DNA of 64,000 nt, from assembly GCF_019090165.1 (NCBI RefSeq), contig NZ_JAHRIB010000079.1, positions 62,001-126,000 on the forward strand, written 5' to 3'. The translations under genes were made by a program, and so were the position numbers. Below the pieces are notes generated by a model. That model had not been told where the DNA came from. It made no database searches and saw only the letters and a program-made list of their open reading frames with translations. The DNA comes from Streptomyces sp. BV286 (lineage in GTDB: Bacteria > Actinomycetota > Actinomycetes > Streptomycetales > Streptomycetaceae). Every line of letters starts with the position of its first letter. Within the stretch, counting starts at the first letter, position 1. Of the stretch, positions 8,589-18,372 are shown piece after piece.

Positions 8589-9854
8589 TCACGGGACCAG
8601 ACTGTCGAGCGCGACGTGCGGGTCCGCGAGTGCCTCCGTGTCCACCTGTGCCCCCGACCGGATCAGCTGTTGGATCGGTTCTGTGACGTCCCACACATTC
8701 ACGTTCATCCCGGCCAGCACGCGGCCCTCCTTCACCCAGAAGGCGATGAACTCACGCTTGGCCGCGTCTCCCCGGATCACCACTTGGTCGTACGTCCCCG
8801 GGGGCGCCCAGCCCGAGTACTCGAGCCCCACGTCGTACTGGTCGGAGAAGAAATAGGGCACCCTGTCGTACGTCGTTTCGCGGCCCAGCATCGCCCGGGC
8901 CGCCGCCGGGCCGCCGTTGAGGGCGTTCGCCCAGTGCTCGACGCGCAGCCGGGTGCCGAACAGGGTGTGCGGGAAGGCGGCCACGTCACCGGCGGCGTAG
9001 ATGTCCGGGTCGGAGGTGCGCAGCTGCTCGTCGACCGCGATACCGCCGCCGTGCGCACGGTCGGCGATCTCCAGGCCCGCCGCCTCGGCGAGCGCGGTGC
9101 GCGGTGCGGCGCCGATCGCGGCGAGGACGTCGTGCGCCGGGTGCTCCTCGCCGTCGTCGGTGCGGGCCGCCAGGACCATGCCGTCCTGGCCGGTGATCTC
9201 GGTGAGCCGGGCGCCGAAGTGGAAGCGGACGCCGTGCTCGCGGTGCAGTTCGGCGAAGAGCTCGCCGAGCTCGGGGCCGAGGACCGAGTGCAGCGGGGTC
9301 GCCTCGGGCTCGACGACGGTGACCTCGGCGCCGTACTCGCGGGCGGCCGCGGCGATCTCCAGCCCGATCCAGCCGGCGCCGGCGATGACCAGATGGCCGT
9401 TGTCCCGGCCGAGGGCGGCCAGGACGTGCTTGAGGCGCTCCGCGTGGGCGAGGCGCCGCAGGTGGTGGACTCCGGCGAGGTCGGTGCCCGGGATGTCCAG
9501 GCGGCGCGGTTCGGCGCCGGTGACGAGCAGCAGCTTGTCGTAGTGGACGAGCGTGCCGTCGTCGCCGAAGCGGACGGTCTTCGCGGTGCGGTCGATCGCG
9601 TCGACGGTCTGGCCGAGGTGCAGCTCGACGTCGTTGCGCGCGTACCAGGCGGGCTCGTGGACGAAGACGCTGTCGCGCTCCTCCTTGCCGAGCAGGTAGC
9701 CCTTGGACAGCGGAGGGCGTTCGTAGGGGTGGTCGCGCTCGTCGCAGATCAGTATCACGCGGCCGGTGAAGCCCTCCGCCCGGAGCGTCTCGGCCGCCTT
9801 GGCGCCGGACAGGCCTCCTCCGACGATGACGAATGTCTGATCTGCGTCGACCAC
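8589..9854 (-). CDS. FAD-dependent NAD(P)H:ferredoxin-reductase-like oxidoreductase
   Basis: A 421-residue pyridine nucleotide-disulphide-type flavoprotein. The FAD-binding glycine motif FVIVGGGLSGAKAAE starts near residue 9 and the NAD(P)-binding motif LVIAGAGWIGLEIAAAA lies near 150. IYAAGDVAAFP is the second FAD contact, and the C-terminal domain resembles putidaredoxin/rhodocoxin reductases. Start GTG 9854 has GAGGAGG 8 bases upstream. It probably passes electrons from NAD(P)H to a ferredoxin; no ferredoxin or P450 gene is adjacent, so its partner must be encoded elsewhere. Confidence 0.88.
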   Translation of the reverse strand: MVDADQTFVIVGGGLSGAKAAETLRAEGFTGRVILICDERDHPYERPPLSKGYLLGKEERDSVFVHEPAWYARNDVELHLGQTVDAIDRTAKTVRFGDDGTLVHYDKLLLVTGAEPRRLDIPGTDLAGVHHLRRLAHAERLKHVLAALGRDNGHLVIAGAGWIGLEIAAAAREYGAEVTVVEPEATPLHSVLGPELGELFAELHREHGVRFHFGARLTEITGQDGMVLAARTDDGEEHPAHDVLAAIGAAPRTALAEAAGLEIADRAHGGGIAVDEQLRTSDPDIYAAGDVAAFPHTLFGTRLRVEHWANALNGGPAAARAMLGRETTYDRVPYFFSDQYDVGLEYSGWAPPGTYDQVVIRGDAAKREFIAFWVKEGRVLAGMNVNVWDVTEPIQQLIRSGAQVDTEALADPHVALDSLVP

Positions 9855-9969
9855 TTGATGCCTCCTCGTACGGATGTCGCCACATGCGAGCGTCCCGCAC
9901 GCAGCGTGATGGGGGAAGAGGGAGTGGCCCGATCAGGCCACGCAGGGTCACGCTTGTGGGGTCCCGGCG

Positions 9970-11298
9970 TCACACCTGCCCCCTGAACCTCGCGTGCAGT
10001 GATCGCGCGGCGGCGTCCGTCAGTGAACTGATCTGGTCGACGATCACCCGCTTGCGGGCGCGGTCGCCCGTCGCCCGGTCGAACAAGGCTCGAAACTGCG
10101 GGTCGAGACCGTCCGGCGCCCGCGCGGTGAGCGCCTCGGCCAGCTCGGCGACGACGATCCGCTGGTCCGCGCGGAGCCGCTCCTGCTCGGCGCGCTGCAT
10201 GACGTACCGGTCGGCGACGGCCTTGAGCACCGCGCACTCCAGGCGCGCCGCGCGCGGGACGACCAGCTCGGCCTCGTAGCGCGTGAGCCGTCCCCTGCCG
10301 TACGTCGCGCGGGTGGCGCTCTCCGCGGCGAGGCAGAACCGGCCGATGAGCTGGCTCGTGGCGTCCTTCAGTCGGGCCTGGGCGACGGCCGAGCCGTCAT
10401 AGCCGTGCGGCCACCACTCCTGGGCGAGGAGCCGGTCGAGTGCCTCGGCCAGCTCGGCGGGGTCGGTGTCCACGGGGACGTACCGCCCGACGGCGACCTG
10501 GAAGATCTCCTGCCGCTCGGGCTCCGCGTGCAGGCAGTTGGGGTCGATGTGGCCCGCGTGGAGGCCGTCCTCGACGTCGTGCACCGAGTACGCCACGTCG
10601 TCGGCCCAGTCCATGACCTGGGCCTCGAAGGTGGTGCGGGTGCCGGGGGCGCCCTTGCGGACCCATTCGAAGACGGGGAGGTCGTCCTCGTAGACCCCGA
10701 ACTTCGGGGACCCGGGGTCGGTCGGGTGGGCGCCGCGCGGCCAGGGGTACTTGGTGGCGGCGTCGAGGGTGGCACGGGTGAGGTTCAGGCCGACGCTGAC
10801 GAGGTCGCCGCTCTCCCGGCTCCGCACGAAGCGCTTGGGCTCGATGCGGGTCAGCAGTCTGAGCGACTGGGCGTTGCCCTCGAAGCCGCCGCAGTCCTCG
10901 GCGAACTCGTTCAGTGCCTGCTCTCCGTTGTGCCCGAAGGGCGGGTGGCCGAGGTCGTGGGAGAGACAGGCCGCCTCGACGAGGTCGGGGTCGCAGCCGA
11001 GGGCGGCCCCCAGCTCACGGCCGACCTGGGCGCACTCCAGGGAGTGGGTCAGGCGGGTGCGGGGGCTGGCGTCCCAGACCTGGCTGCGGGTGCCGGGTGT
11101 GACGACCTGCGTCTTGCCGGCGAGGCGGCGCAGGGCCGAGGAGTGCAGCACGCGGGCACGGTCGCGCTGGAAGGCGGTACGCCCCGGGCGTTTGTCGGGC
11201 TCCGCGGCCCAGCGGTCCACCGACGCGGGGTCGTAGCCGGGGAGTGGGACGTGGTGCTCGTGTGCCTGAGGGGTGGTGTCTGTGCTGGTGCCTTCCAT
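9970..11298 (-). CDS. dgt: Deoxyguanosinetriphosphate triphosphohydrolase-like protein
   Basis: A 442-residue HD-domain phosphohydrolase. The metal-site residues are visible as [11 protein letters not shown] (His85), [17 protein letters not shown] (His114-Asp115) and [16 protein letters not shown]. The family cleaves dNTPs to deoxynucleosides and triphosphate; this length matches the dGTPase-like type 2 group. It is oriented with the primase and flavoprotein genes, 115 bases from the latter, so it could be co-transcribed but need not be. A palindromic intergenic repeat lies upstream. Confidence 0.93.
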   Translation of the reverse strand: MEGTSTDTTPQAHEHHVPLPGYDPASVDRWAAEPDKRPGRTAFQRDRARVLHSSALRRLAGKTQVVTPGTRSQVWDASPRTRLTHSLECAQVGRELGAALGCDPDLVEAACLSHDLGHPPFGHNGEQALNEFAEDCGGFEGNAQSLRLLTRIEPKRFVRSRESGDLVSVGLNLTRATLDAATKYPWPRGAHPTDPGSPKFGVYEDDLPVFEWVRKGAPGTRTTFEAQVMDWADDVAYSVHDVEDGLHAGHIDPNCLHAEPERQEIFQVAVGRYVPVDTDPAELAEALDRLLAQEWWPHGYDGSAVAQARLKDATSQLIGRFCLAAESATRATYGRGRLTRYEAELVVPRAARLECAVLKAVADRYVMQRAEQERLRADQRIVVAELAEALTARAPDGLDPQFRALFDRATGDRARKRVIVDQISSLTDAAARSLHARFRGQV

Positions 11299-11393
11299 GT
11301 CTTGACAGTAAGCGGAGCGGCAGACAATTGGGCGTGAGTGATGGCGCGCCTACACGTCCGCCGGGTGCGGTTGTGACGCGCGTGCGGGTGCGC

Positions 11394-11531
11394 TGTGGCT
11401 GGTCGCGCAGTTCCCCGCGCCCCTGAAAGCGCCGGCGCTGCCGTCGGGCGGGTCCCAGCGGGCCCGGTGAAGTCCGACGCGCTTCGGCCGCGCCCCGAAG
11501 GGACGCGGGGGACTGCGCGACCAGCCACGAC
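11394..11531. repeat. Dispersed palindromic intergenic repeat, copy 1
   Basis: Arms 11394-11418 (starting GTGGCTGGTCGCGCAGTTCC) and 11504-11528 are near-perfect reverse complements (one mismatch), separated by about 85 bases. The same core recurs at 33402, 44611, 47513 and 56659. It lies between dgt and the chelatase-like gene, downstream of the latter's stop. Confidence 0.8.
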
Positions 11532-11567
11532 GGACCCGCAGTCGAACACAGGGCCCCAGCGGAGCGT

Positions 11568-12467
11568 CTACGCCGAGGCCAGTACGGGTTCCGTGCTCAG
11601 TGACCTTGCGCATGCCTGGTCGTAGCGGTGCAGAACCAGGCGGGCCATCGCCGGGTGGGCGCCGAGCGGGGCCGCGGCGATCCAGGGGGCGGCCGCCGCG
11701 CACTCGGTGGAGAAGCGGCCGGGAGCGGTGAAGTACGAGGCGACGGCGACGCGGTGGCGGCCGCGGGCGGCGAGGGCGCGTACGGCGTCGGGGACGGTGG
11801 GCGCGGCGGCGGAGGCGTACGCGGGTACGACGGGGACGCCGAGCCGCTCGGCGAGAAGCGCCGCGGTGCGGCGGGTGTCGACGGCCGCGTCGGGGTCGCG
11901 GGAGCCTGCGGCGGCGAGCACGACCCCGCTCGCCCGGCGCTCCGCGTCGTCCAGGGGAGCCCGCCAGCCGGCTTCCGCGAGGCGCTCGTGGAGCGTCTCC
12001 ACGAGCAGCGGGTGCGGGCCGAGCGGGCCGGCGGTCCGGGTGCGCGCCGACGAGGCGGCCGCCGCCTCGGGGATGTCCTGCTTGACGTGGTAGCCGCGGC
12101 TCAGCAGCAGCGGTACGAGGACCGCGTCGCCGGTGCCGAGGTCCGCGAGCGTGTCGGACAGCAGGGGCTCGTTCAGTTCGATGTGCCCGAGGTGCACGGG
12201 CAGACCGGGGCGCAGCTCGCGGACCCGGTCCATGAGGGTCCGGATGGTGCTCAGGGCGCGCGGGTCACGGCTGCCGTGGCCCACGAGGACGAGCGCGGGC
12301 GGGGCGGGGCGCCGGGTGCCGTCGAGGGACACGAGGGCGAGCCGACTGCCGAGCTGACTGCTGATCCGGTTCATGAGTTGCGCCGTACTGTCGAGGTGAC
12401 CGCCATGGAGCGGCTGGCCGCCGGGGCGGGTCCTGGGCTCGTCGCGAAGAGGGTTCGACGCCGTCAT
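11568..12467 (-). CDS. Sirohydrochlorin chelatase-like protein (CbiX/SirB family)
   Basis: About 299 residues from ATG 12467; GTG 12497 would add ten, and neither has a good ribosome site, so the start is uncertain. LVLVGHGSRDPRA and HIELNEPLL carry the two histidines expected of the CbiX active site, and a second weaker repeat of the fold follows (VVLAAAGSRDPDA), as in two-domain chelatases. The family inserts Co2+ or Fe2+ into sirohydrochlorin. With the siroheme-dependent NirB 12 kb away and NasA 1 kb away, iron chelation for siroheme is the more likely role; this is inference. Confidence 0.83.
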   Translation of the reverse strand: MTASNPLRDEPRTRPGGQPLHGGHLDSTAQLMNRISSQLGSRLALVSLDGTRRPAPPALVLVGHGSRDPRALSTIRTLMDRVRELRPGLPVHLGHIELNEPLLSDTLADLGTGDAVLVPLLLSRGYHVKQDIPEAAAASSARTRTAGPLGPHPLLVETLHERLAEAGWRAPLDDAERRASGVVLAAAGSRDPDAAVDTRRTAALLAERLGVPVVPAYASAAAPTVPDAVRALAARGRHRVAVASYFTAPGRFSTECAAAAPWIAAAPLGAHPAMARLVLHRYDQACARSLSTEPVLASA

Positions 12468-12678
12468 GCACCGATGGTGCCGGTCGGAGGTTGCCACCCC
12501 GTTGCGCGGGAATGACGGGTGTTTTCCGGGGGTTCACGGTGGGGCACAGGGGGTCTGTGAGGTGTCGTGACCTGGGATTACGTCACTTCGAGTGAAGCTG
12601 GTCACGTGGTGCGGGGTGAACCGGACCACCGTGCCCGGCGTCCTTGAGGGTCAAGGCCACCCCCGGAGGGACCGTCCC

Positions 12679-13383
12679 ATGCGTCGTCCGAAACTGCCGA
12701 AACCGCCGAAGCTGCCGAGACCGCGCCTGCCGCGCACGCGTACCGGACAGCGCCGGGCCGTGCAGGCCGTGATGGCAGGCTGTGTGCTCGCGCTGCTTCC
12801 GTCGACCTGGATGTTCACGGTCGCGGACGACCGGCTGCGGACGGCGGCGGACGTGCCGCGCACCGAGGTCGCGGTCGTCTTCGGGGCCGGACTGTGGCAG
12901 GGCGAGCCGTCCCCGTATCTGGCGCACCGGCTGGACGCGGCGGCCGGGCTGTACCGGTCCGGCCGTATCCAGGTGGTCCTGGTCACCGGCGACAACAGCC
13001 GCGAGGACTACGACGAGCCGGACGCCATGCGCACCTACCTCACGAAGCGGGGCGTGCCCGACGGGCGGATCGTCAGCGACTACGCCGGTTTCGACACCTG
13101 GGACTCCTGCGTGCGGGCCAAGAAGATCTTCGGCGTGGACGAGGCGGTACTGATCAGCCAGGGCTTCCACATCCGGCGCGCGGTCGCCCTGTGCCAGGAG
13201 GCGGGCGTCGAGTCGTACGGGGTCGGGGTGGACGCCGTGCACGACGCGACCTGGTACTACGGCGGGGCGCGCGAGGTGGTCGCGGCGGGGAAGGCGCTCC
13301 TGGACGCCGTGTTCGAGCCGGACCCGGTCTTCCTCGGCCCCCGGGAACCGGGCGTGGAGCGGGCGCTGGCGGCCGGCCGGTAG
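12679..13383 (+). CDS. SanA/YdcF-family membrane-anchored protein
   Basis: A 234-residue protein starting at ATG 12679, with GGAGGG at 12665-12670. A Pro/Lys/Arg-rich head (repeated KLPKPP-type units) precedes one membrane helix (about residues 33-50). The DUF218 domain follows, with VAVVFGAGL, VLVTGDNS, YAGFDTWDSC and LISQGFHIRRA. E. coli SanA of this family affects envelope barrier function and vancomycin tolerance; the biochemical activity is unclear. It faces outward by topology. The upstream 180 bases hold a short inverted repeat TCACT-TCG-AGTGA (12583-12595) of unknown meaning. Confidence 0.85.
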   Translation: MRRPKLPKPPKLPRPRLPRTRTGQRRAVQAVMAGCVLALLPSTWMFTVADDRLRTAADVPRTEVAVVFGAGLWQGEPSPYLAHRLDAAAGLYRSGRIQVVLVTGDNSREDYDEPDAMRTYLTKRGVPDGRIVSDYAGFDTWDSCVRAKKIFGVDEAVLISQGFHIRRAVALCQEAGVESYGVGVDAVHDATWYYGGAREVVAAGKALLDAVFEPDPVFLGPREPGVERALAAGR

Positions 13384-13463
13384 ACGACGGCCCCGCCCCG
13401 AGGGTGCGCGGGGCCGCCCTCACGGCCGTCCGGGGTGCGCGGGGAGGTCCCCGTGCCTGCCGC

Positions 13464-13501
13464 GTAACGGGGTGCGTTCCACCGCGTAACACGTCCGACG
13501 C
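13464..13501 (+). promoter_or_regulatory. Phased GlnR-type binding sites before nasA
   Basis: GTAAC (13464-13468), CGTTC (13475-13479), GTAAC (13486-13490) and GACGC (13497-13501) follow one another with exactly 6 bases between each, the a-n6-b-n6-a-n6-b layout of Streptomyces GlnR boxes (consensus gTnAc and GaAAc). Both a-sites are perfect and both b-sites weak. The array ends 12 bases before the nasA ATG. GlnR control of nitrate reduction genes is established in S. coelicolor. Confidence 0.7.
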
Positions 13502-13513
13502 ACGCTGAACGGT

Positions 13514-15847
13514 ATGCAGACCTCCGTGACGCCCACCCACTGCCCGTACTGCGCACTGCAGTGCGGCATGAACCTGACGCCGGTGCCGGACGGCGGCGGC
13601 AGTGTGGTCGAGGTGACGGAACGCGCGGACTTCCCGGTGAACCGGGGCGCCCTGTGCGGCAAGGGCCGGACCGCGCCCGCGCTGCTCTCGCCCGCGGTGC
13701 GGCTGACCTCGCCCCTGGTCCGCAGGGCGGGCGTGCTGGAGCCGGCGGGCTGGGACGAGGCGCTCGACCGGATCGCCGAAGGGCTGTCCCGCACGCGTAC
13801 GGAGCATGGCCCGGACGCGTGCGGGGTCTTCGGCGGGGGCGGGCTGACCAACGAGAAGGCGTACACGCTCGGCAAATTCGCCCGGGTCGCGCTCGGCACC
13901 TCACAGATCGACTACAACGGTCGCTTCTGCATGTCGTCCGCGGCGGCGGGCGGCATCAAGGCCTTCGGCCTGGACCGCGGTCTGCCCTTCCCCCTGGAGG
14001 ACATCCCGAGGACGGGCTGCGTGATCCTCGTCGGCTCCAACCTCGTCGAGACCATGCCGCCCGCCCTCCGCTATCTCACCGAACTCCGGGAGAACGGCGG
14101 AAAGCTGATCGTCGTCGACCCGCGCCGCACGCGCACGGCCGAGCAGGCGGACCTGCACCTGGCGCCGCGCCCCGGCACCGATCTCGCCCTGGCCCTCGGG
14201 CTGTTGCACCTGGTGGTGGCGGAAGGGCGTACGGACGAGGCGTACATCCAGGAGCGGACGAGCGGCTGGGAGGAGGCGCGGGCCGCGGCGATGGCGCACT
14301 GGCCGGAGTACGTGGAACGGATCACGGGGGTGTCCGTTCCCCAACTCCGGGAGACCGTGCGGCTGTTCTGCGAGCCGGAGTCGGCGATGGTGCTCACCGC
14401 GCGCGGCCCCGAGCAGCAGTCCAAGGGCACGGACACCGTCGGGGCGTGGATCAACCTCTGTCTGGCGACCGGGCGTGCGGGGCGGCCCTTCTCGGGGTAC
14501 GGCTGTCTCACCGGACAGGGCAACGGGCAGGGCGGGCGGGAACACGGCCAGAAGGCCGACCAGTTGCCCGGATACCGCAAGCTCGACGATCCCGCAGCCC
14601 GGCGTCACGTCGCCGAGGTCTGGGGCGTCGACCCCGATTCGCTGCCGAGGCCCGGCCGCAGCGCGTACGAGCTGCTCGACGCCATGGGCACGGACATCCG
14701 CGCGCTGCTGCTGATGGCCTCGAACCCGGTGGTGTCCGCGCCCCGGGCCGCCCACATCGAGGAGCGTCTGCGTTCGCTCGACTTCCTGGCCGTCGCCGAC
14801 GTGGTGCTGTCCGAGACGGCGGAGCTCGCGGACGTCGTCCTCCCCGTCACCCAGTGGGCCGAGGAGACGGGCACGACGACCAACCTGGAGGGCCGTGTGC
14901 TGCTGCGCAGGCAGGCGATCACGCCTCCGGACGGCATCCGCAGCGATCTGCACGTGATGCACGAACTGGCGGCGCGCCTGGGCGTGGAGAAGGGCTTCCC
15001 CACGGATCCGGAAGAGGTCTTCGAGGAGCTGCGCCGGGCCAGCGCGGGCGGGCCCGCCGACTACTCGGGCATCACGTATCGCCGCCTCGCGGAGGAGAAC
15101 GGGGTGTTCTGGCCGTGCCCGCTGGAGCCGGACGGCTCCGCCGCGCAGGAAGCGGAGCGAGCGGGAGAAGCGGGCGAGGGGGGCACGCCGGGCGCTGTCG
15201 CGACCGGCCGCCCGGCGGGCGGCGCTGCTTCCGGCGGCCGGTCGGCCACCGGGACGGACGGCGTGGCCGACGTGGTGGCCGGTGCGGGACCCGCCGGGAC
15301 CGACACGGGGCCCACCGGTTCCGGGGCCGCTCCCGCGGGTGCGCACCCCGGTACGCCGCGTCTCTTCCTCGACCGCTTCGCGACCCCTGACGGCCGCGCC
15401 CGTTTCGTCGCCGTGAGCCATCGGCCGCTGGCGGAGGAACCCGACGACGAGTACCCGGTGCTGCTCACCACGGGGCGGGTGGTCTCCCAGTACCAGTCGG
15501 GTGCCCAGACCCGCCGCGTCGACGAGCTGAACGCCGCCGCGCCCGGCCCCTTCGTGGAGCTGCATCCCCGGCTGGCCGAGCGGCTGGGGGCGGTGGAGGG
15601 GGAGCCGCTGGCTGTCGTGTCCCGGCGGGGGCGGGCGGTCGCGCCCGCGCGGATCACCACCTCGATCCGGCCCGACACCGTGTTCATGCCGTTCCACTGG
15701 CCGGGCGCGGGGCGCGCCAACACGCTGACCAATCCGGCCCTCGACCCCACCTCGCGGATGCCGGAGTTCAAGGCCTGCGCGGTGCGGCTGGAGCGGGTGG
15801 AGCAGGACGAGCGGGCCGAGCCGGCCGCGCCCGAGCGGACGGGATGA
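13514..15847 (+). CDS. nasA: Assimilatory nitrate reductase catalytic subunit
   Basis: A 777-residue molybdopterin oxidoreductase of the bis-MGD family. It opens with a [4Fe-4S] ligand set (Cys10, Cys13, Cys17, Cys48) and has no Tat signal, so it is cytoplasmic, as expected for assimilation. The Mo-cofactor domain runs to about residue 545 and the C-terminal molydop-binding domain starts near 620 (PVLLTTGRVVSQYQSGAQTR). Between them is a roughly 75-residue Ala/Gly/Thr linker not expected in the family. The product reduces nitrate to nitrite; NirBD at 24686 completes the path to ammonium. Confidence 0.92.
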   Translation: MQTSVTPTHCPYCALQCGMNLTPVPDGGGSVVEVTERADFPVNRGALCGKGRTAPALLSPAVRLTSPLVRRAGVLEPAGWDEALDRIAEGLSRTRTEHGPDACGVFGGGGLTNEKAYTLGKFARVALGTSQIDYNGRFCMSSAAAGGIKAFGLDRGLPFPLEDIPRTGCVILVGSNLVETMPPALRYLTELRENGGKLIVVDPRRTRTAEQADLHLAPRPGTDLALALGLLHLVVAEGRTDEAYIQERTSGWEEARAAAMAHWPEYVERITGVSVPQLRETVRLFCEPESAMVLTARGPEQQSKGTDTVGAWINLCLATGRAGRPFSGYGCLTGQGNGQGGREHGQKADQLPGYRKLDDPAARRHVAEVWGVDPDSLPRPGRSAYELLDAMGTDIRALLLMASNPVVSAPRAAHIEERLRSLDFLAVADVVLSETAELADVVLPVTQWAEETGTTTNLEGRVLLRRQAITPPDGIRSDLHVMHELAARLGVEKGFPTDPEEVFEELRRASAGGPADYSGITYRRLAEENGVFWPCPLEPDGSAAQEAERAGEAGEGGTPGAVATGRPAGGAASGGRSATGTDGVADVVAGAGPAGTDTGPTGSGAAPAGAHPGTPRLFLDRFATPDGRARFVAVSHRPLAEEPDDEYPVLLTTGRVVSQYQSGAQTRRVDELNAAAPGPFVELHPRLAERLGAVEGEPLAVVSRRGRAVAPARITTSIRPDTVFMPFHWPGAGRANTLTNPALDPTSRMPEFKACAVRLERVEQDERAEPAAPERTG

Positions 15848-15997
15848 GGTGGGGCGGACGCGGCGGGCCGTCGTGGCCTGACCGGACGCTGCGGGCCGTA
15901 GTTGGCTGACCGCACGCCCCACGGCCCCACGCCCTGCCGGCAGCGCCCGCACCCCCTCTCGCGGCCTCTCACCGCCCCGCGTCCCTTCGCGGCGCCC

Positions 15998-16408
15998 TCA
16001 CCTGGCCCGCCAGTCGCCCCCCTCGATGAGCTTGCCGCCCGCCCGCAGCCCCGCCGCCACAGCGGGCGCCGCCACGTACACCCAGGCCCACGCCCGCGTC
16101 CCGTCCGCGCGGGTCACCTCTCTGGCCACGCGCTCGTAGAGGTTGGCGGGGTCGCCCGGCGCGTACTCCTCCAACCGGTCGAGGGCGCCCAGGAGTTGGG
16201 CGTACAGACGGGGCTCGGCGGTGACGAGTTCCCCGCACACCACACCGGCGGGCTCCTCGACCGCGTACGGGTAGCCGGGCCCCTCGTACAGCACCGCACC
16301 CGTGAGCCGTGCCGGGGCCTCGGAGAGCGTGCGGCCCCGCAGGAAGACGTCGTGGTTCTCCTCGCCGGGAAGCAGGGTCCCGTAGACGAAGAAGGGCAGC
16401 CGGCTCAT
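15998..16408 (-). CDS. Gamma-glutamylcyclotransferase-like (AIG2/GGCT) protein
   Basis: A 136-residue protein. Start ATG 16408 is chosen over an upstream in-frame ATG (16477) because GGAGGAG precedes it and because the fold begins at once with FFVYGTLLPGEENH, the family's YGTL signature. A glutamate in the expected catalytic region lies in VVCGELVTAEP. The family cyclises gamma-glutamyl amino acids or related amines. It is convergent with nasA. Confidence 0.85.
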   Translation of the reverse strand: MSRLPFFVYGTLLPGEENHDVFLRGRTLSEAPARLTGAVLYEGPGYPYAVEEPAGVVCGELVTAEPRLYAQLLGALDRLEEYAPGDPANLYERVAREVTRADGTRAWAWVYVAAPAVAAGLRAGGKLIEGGDWRAR

Positions 16409-16603
16409 CCGACGGTCTCCTCCCGGAGGTTCGCGGGGCGTTCCCAATCCTTTGCAGAAACGATTCTCACCCCTCACACGCCCCCCGGTGATCAGCTATG
16501 GACATGACACCGTCCGGCCGCCTAGAACTGAGCGGACATCCGCGTCCCCCCACCCCCCACACTCCCCCCACCACGCGTTTCGCGTGCCTTCGCAAGGAGT
16601 TCG

Positions 16604-18247
16604 ATGAGTCGGACACGGCACATCCGAGGCTCACGCCTCGCCACCGTCGGCATATCCGCGGCGGCCACCACCTTGTTGGCGGGCGCACTGTCCCCCGGCG
16701 CGGGAGCGGCCGACGAGCCGGTCCGGGACACCGTACTGGGCGAAGCGGCGGCGGTGATCGCCGACCAGGCCGCGCGCCTGGGCCTCACCTCCGCGCAGGG
16801 GACGAAGGCCCGCGACGTGATCGTCGACGCGGACGGCACGAAGCACGTGCGGTACGACCGGACGTACCGTCAGCTCCCGGTCCTGGGCGGCGACTTCGTG
16901 GTCCACCTGACCTCCGGCGGTGACTACCGCGGTGCCGACCGGGCCACCACGCGTCCGCTCTCCCTCACGAGCGTCGAACCGTCGGTGCCCGCCCCGAAGG
17001 CCGCCGATCTCGCCGCCGCGGCCCTGCGTCTCGCGAACGTCGGTGAGACGCTCCGCGGGATATCCGCCAAGCCCCGGCTGGTCGTCGACGCACTGCACGG
17101 AAAGCCCCGGCTGGCCTGGCGCACCGAGGCCGCCGGCAAGGACTCGCTGGGCAACCCGATGGCCCGGGTCGTCCTCACGGACGCCGTCACCGGCGCCGAG
17201 ATCGACGCCTGGGACAGCCTCGAGACGGCGACCGGCGACGGACGGTCCCTCTACGGCGGCAAGGTCCCGCTGCGGACGACCCGGTCCGGTTCGACGTACC
17301 AACTGTCCGACCCCACCAGGGGAAACACCTACACGGGCGACACCGGGAACAAGACCGACTCCTGCATCCTGGTGCTCTGTTACAAGCGTGCCGCCGCGCC
17401 CGTCCTCACGGACGCCGACAACCACTGGGGAACCGGGGCCGCTTCCGACCGTGCCTCGGCGGCGGTCGACGCGCAGTACGGCACCGACACCACCTGGGAC
17501 TACTACAAGAACGTCCACGGTCGCAGCGGTATCGCGGGCGACGGCAAGGGCTCGTTCAACCGCGTGCACTACGGCAGCGCCTACAACAACGCCTTCTGGG
17601 ACGACGGCTGCTTCTGCATGACGTACGGCGACGGTGACGGGACGACGTTCGGACCGCTGGTGTCCCTGGACGTGACCGGCCACGAGATGTCCCACGGCGT
17701 GACCTCGAAGACGGCGGCCCTGACGTACTCCGGCGAGCCCGGCGGCCTGAACGAGGCGACCTCCGACATCTTCGGCGCCCTGGTGGAGTTCTACGCGAAG
17801 AACCCCGCCGATCCCGGCGACTGGCTGATCGGCGAGAAGATCGTGAAGTCCGGCTTCGGCCGCTCCGCCCTGCGCTACATGGACCGGCCCTCCAAGGACG
17901 GCAGCTCCGCGGACTGCTGGACCTCCAAGGTCGGCGACCTCGACGTCCACTACTCCTCGGGCGTCGCCAACCACTTCGCGTACCTCCTCGCCGAGGGCAG
18001 CGGGCCAAAGACCATCGGCGGCGTCGCCCACAACGGCACGACCTGCGACGGGACGAAGGTGACGGGCATCGGCAGGGCCAAGCTGGGCGCGATCTGGTAC
18101 CGGGCGCTGACGGTCCACATGACCTCGTCGACGAAGTACGCGGGCGCGCGCACGGCCACGCTGAGCGCGGCGAAGGACCTGTACGGGGCCGAAAGCATCG
18201 AGTACGCGGCGGTGGGCGCGGCCTGGTCCGCGGTGTCCGTGAACTGA
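16604..18247 (+). CDS. Secreted M4-family (thermolysin-like) metalloprotease
   Basis: A 547-residue preproprotein with AAGGAG before ATG 16604. A signal peptide covers about residues 1-36 (cleavage near AGA-ADE). An FTP/PepSY propeptide extends to about 215, followed by the mature peptidase. Zinc site HEMSH is at 360-364 and the third ligand in GLNEATSD at Glu384; a downstream catalytic histidine is likely in DLDVHYSSGVANHFAY. Several Cys pairs suggest disulphides. It is exported and degrades protein outside the cell. A plausible promoter for the next gene starts only 45 bases after the stop. Confidence 0.94.
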   Translation: MSRTRHIRGSRLATVGISAAATTLLAGALSPGAGAADEPVRDTVLGEAAAVIADQAARLGLTSAQGTKARDVIVDADGTKHVRYDRTYRQLPVLGGDFVVHLTSGGDYRGADRATTRPLSLTSVEPSVPAPKAADLAAAALRLANVGETLRGISAKPRLVVDALHGKPRLAWRTEAAGKDSLGNPMARVVLTDAVTGAEIDAWDSLETATGDGRSLYGGKVPLRTTRSGSTYQLSDPTRGNTYTGDTGNKTDSCILVLCYKRAAAPVLTDADNHWGTGAASDRASAAVDAQYGTDTTWDYYKNVHGRSGIAGDGKGSFNRVHYGSAYNNAFWDDGCFCMTYGDGDGTTFGPLVSLDVTGHEMSHGVTSKTAALTYSGEPGGLNEATSDIFGALVEFYAKNPADPGDWLIGEKIVKSGFGRSALRYMDRPSKDGSSADCWTSKVGDLDVHYSSGVANHFAYLLAEGSGPKTIGGVAHNGTTCDGTKVTGIGRAKLGAIWYRALTVHMTSSTKYAGARTATLSAAKDLYGAESIEYAAVGAAWSAVSVN

Positions 18248-18291
18248 GGCCGCCCGACGGCGAGGGCGGGGGCACGCTGCCGGAAACCGCG

Positions 18292-18320
18292 TTGCCCCTG
18301 CCCGTGTCGGCCACTAAAGT
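18292..18320 (+). promoter_or_regulatory. Candidate vegetative promoter for the VOC gene
   Basis: TTGCCC (18292-18297) and TAAAGT (18315-18320) are spaced 17 bases apart, each 4 of 6 matches to the principal-sigma consensus. Initiation near 18327 would give a leader of about 165 bases before ATG 18491. Confidence 0.5.
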
Positions 18321-18372
18321 CCGTCAGGTGACTGCCGGGTCGGCCTTGGGCCATACACGAACGGGTCGCCCG

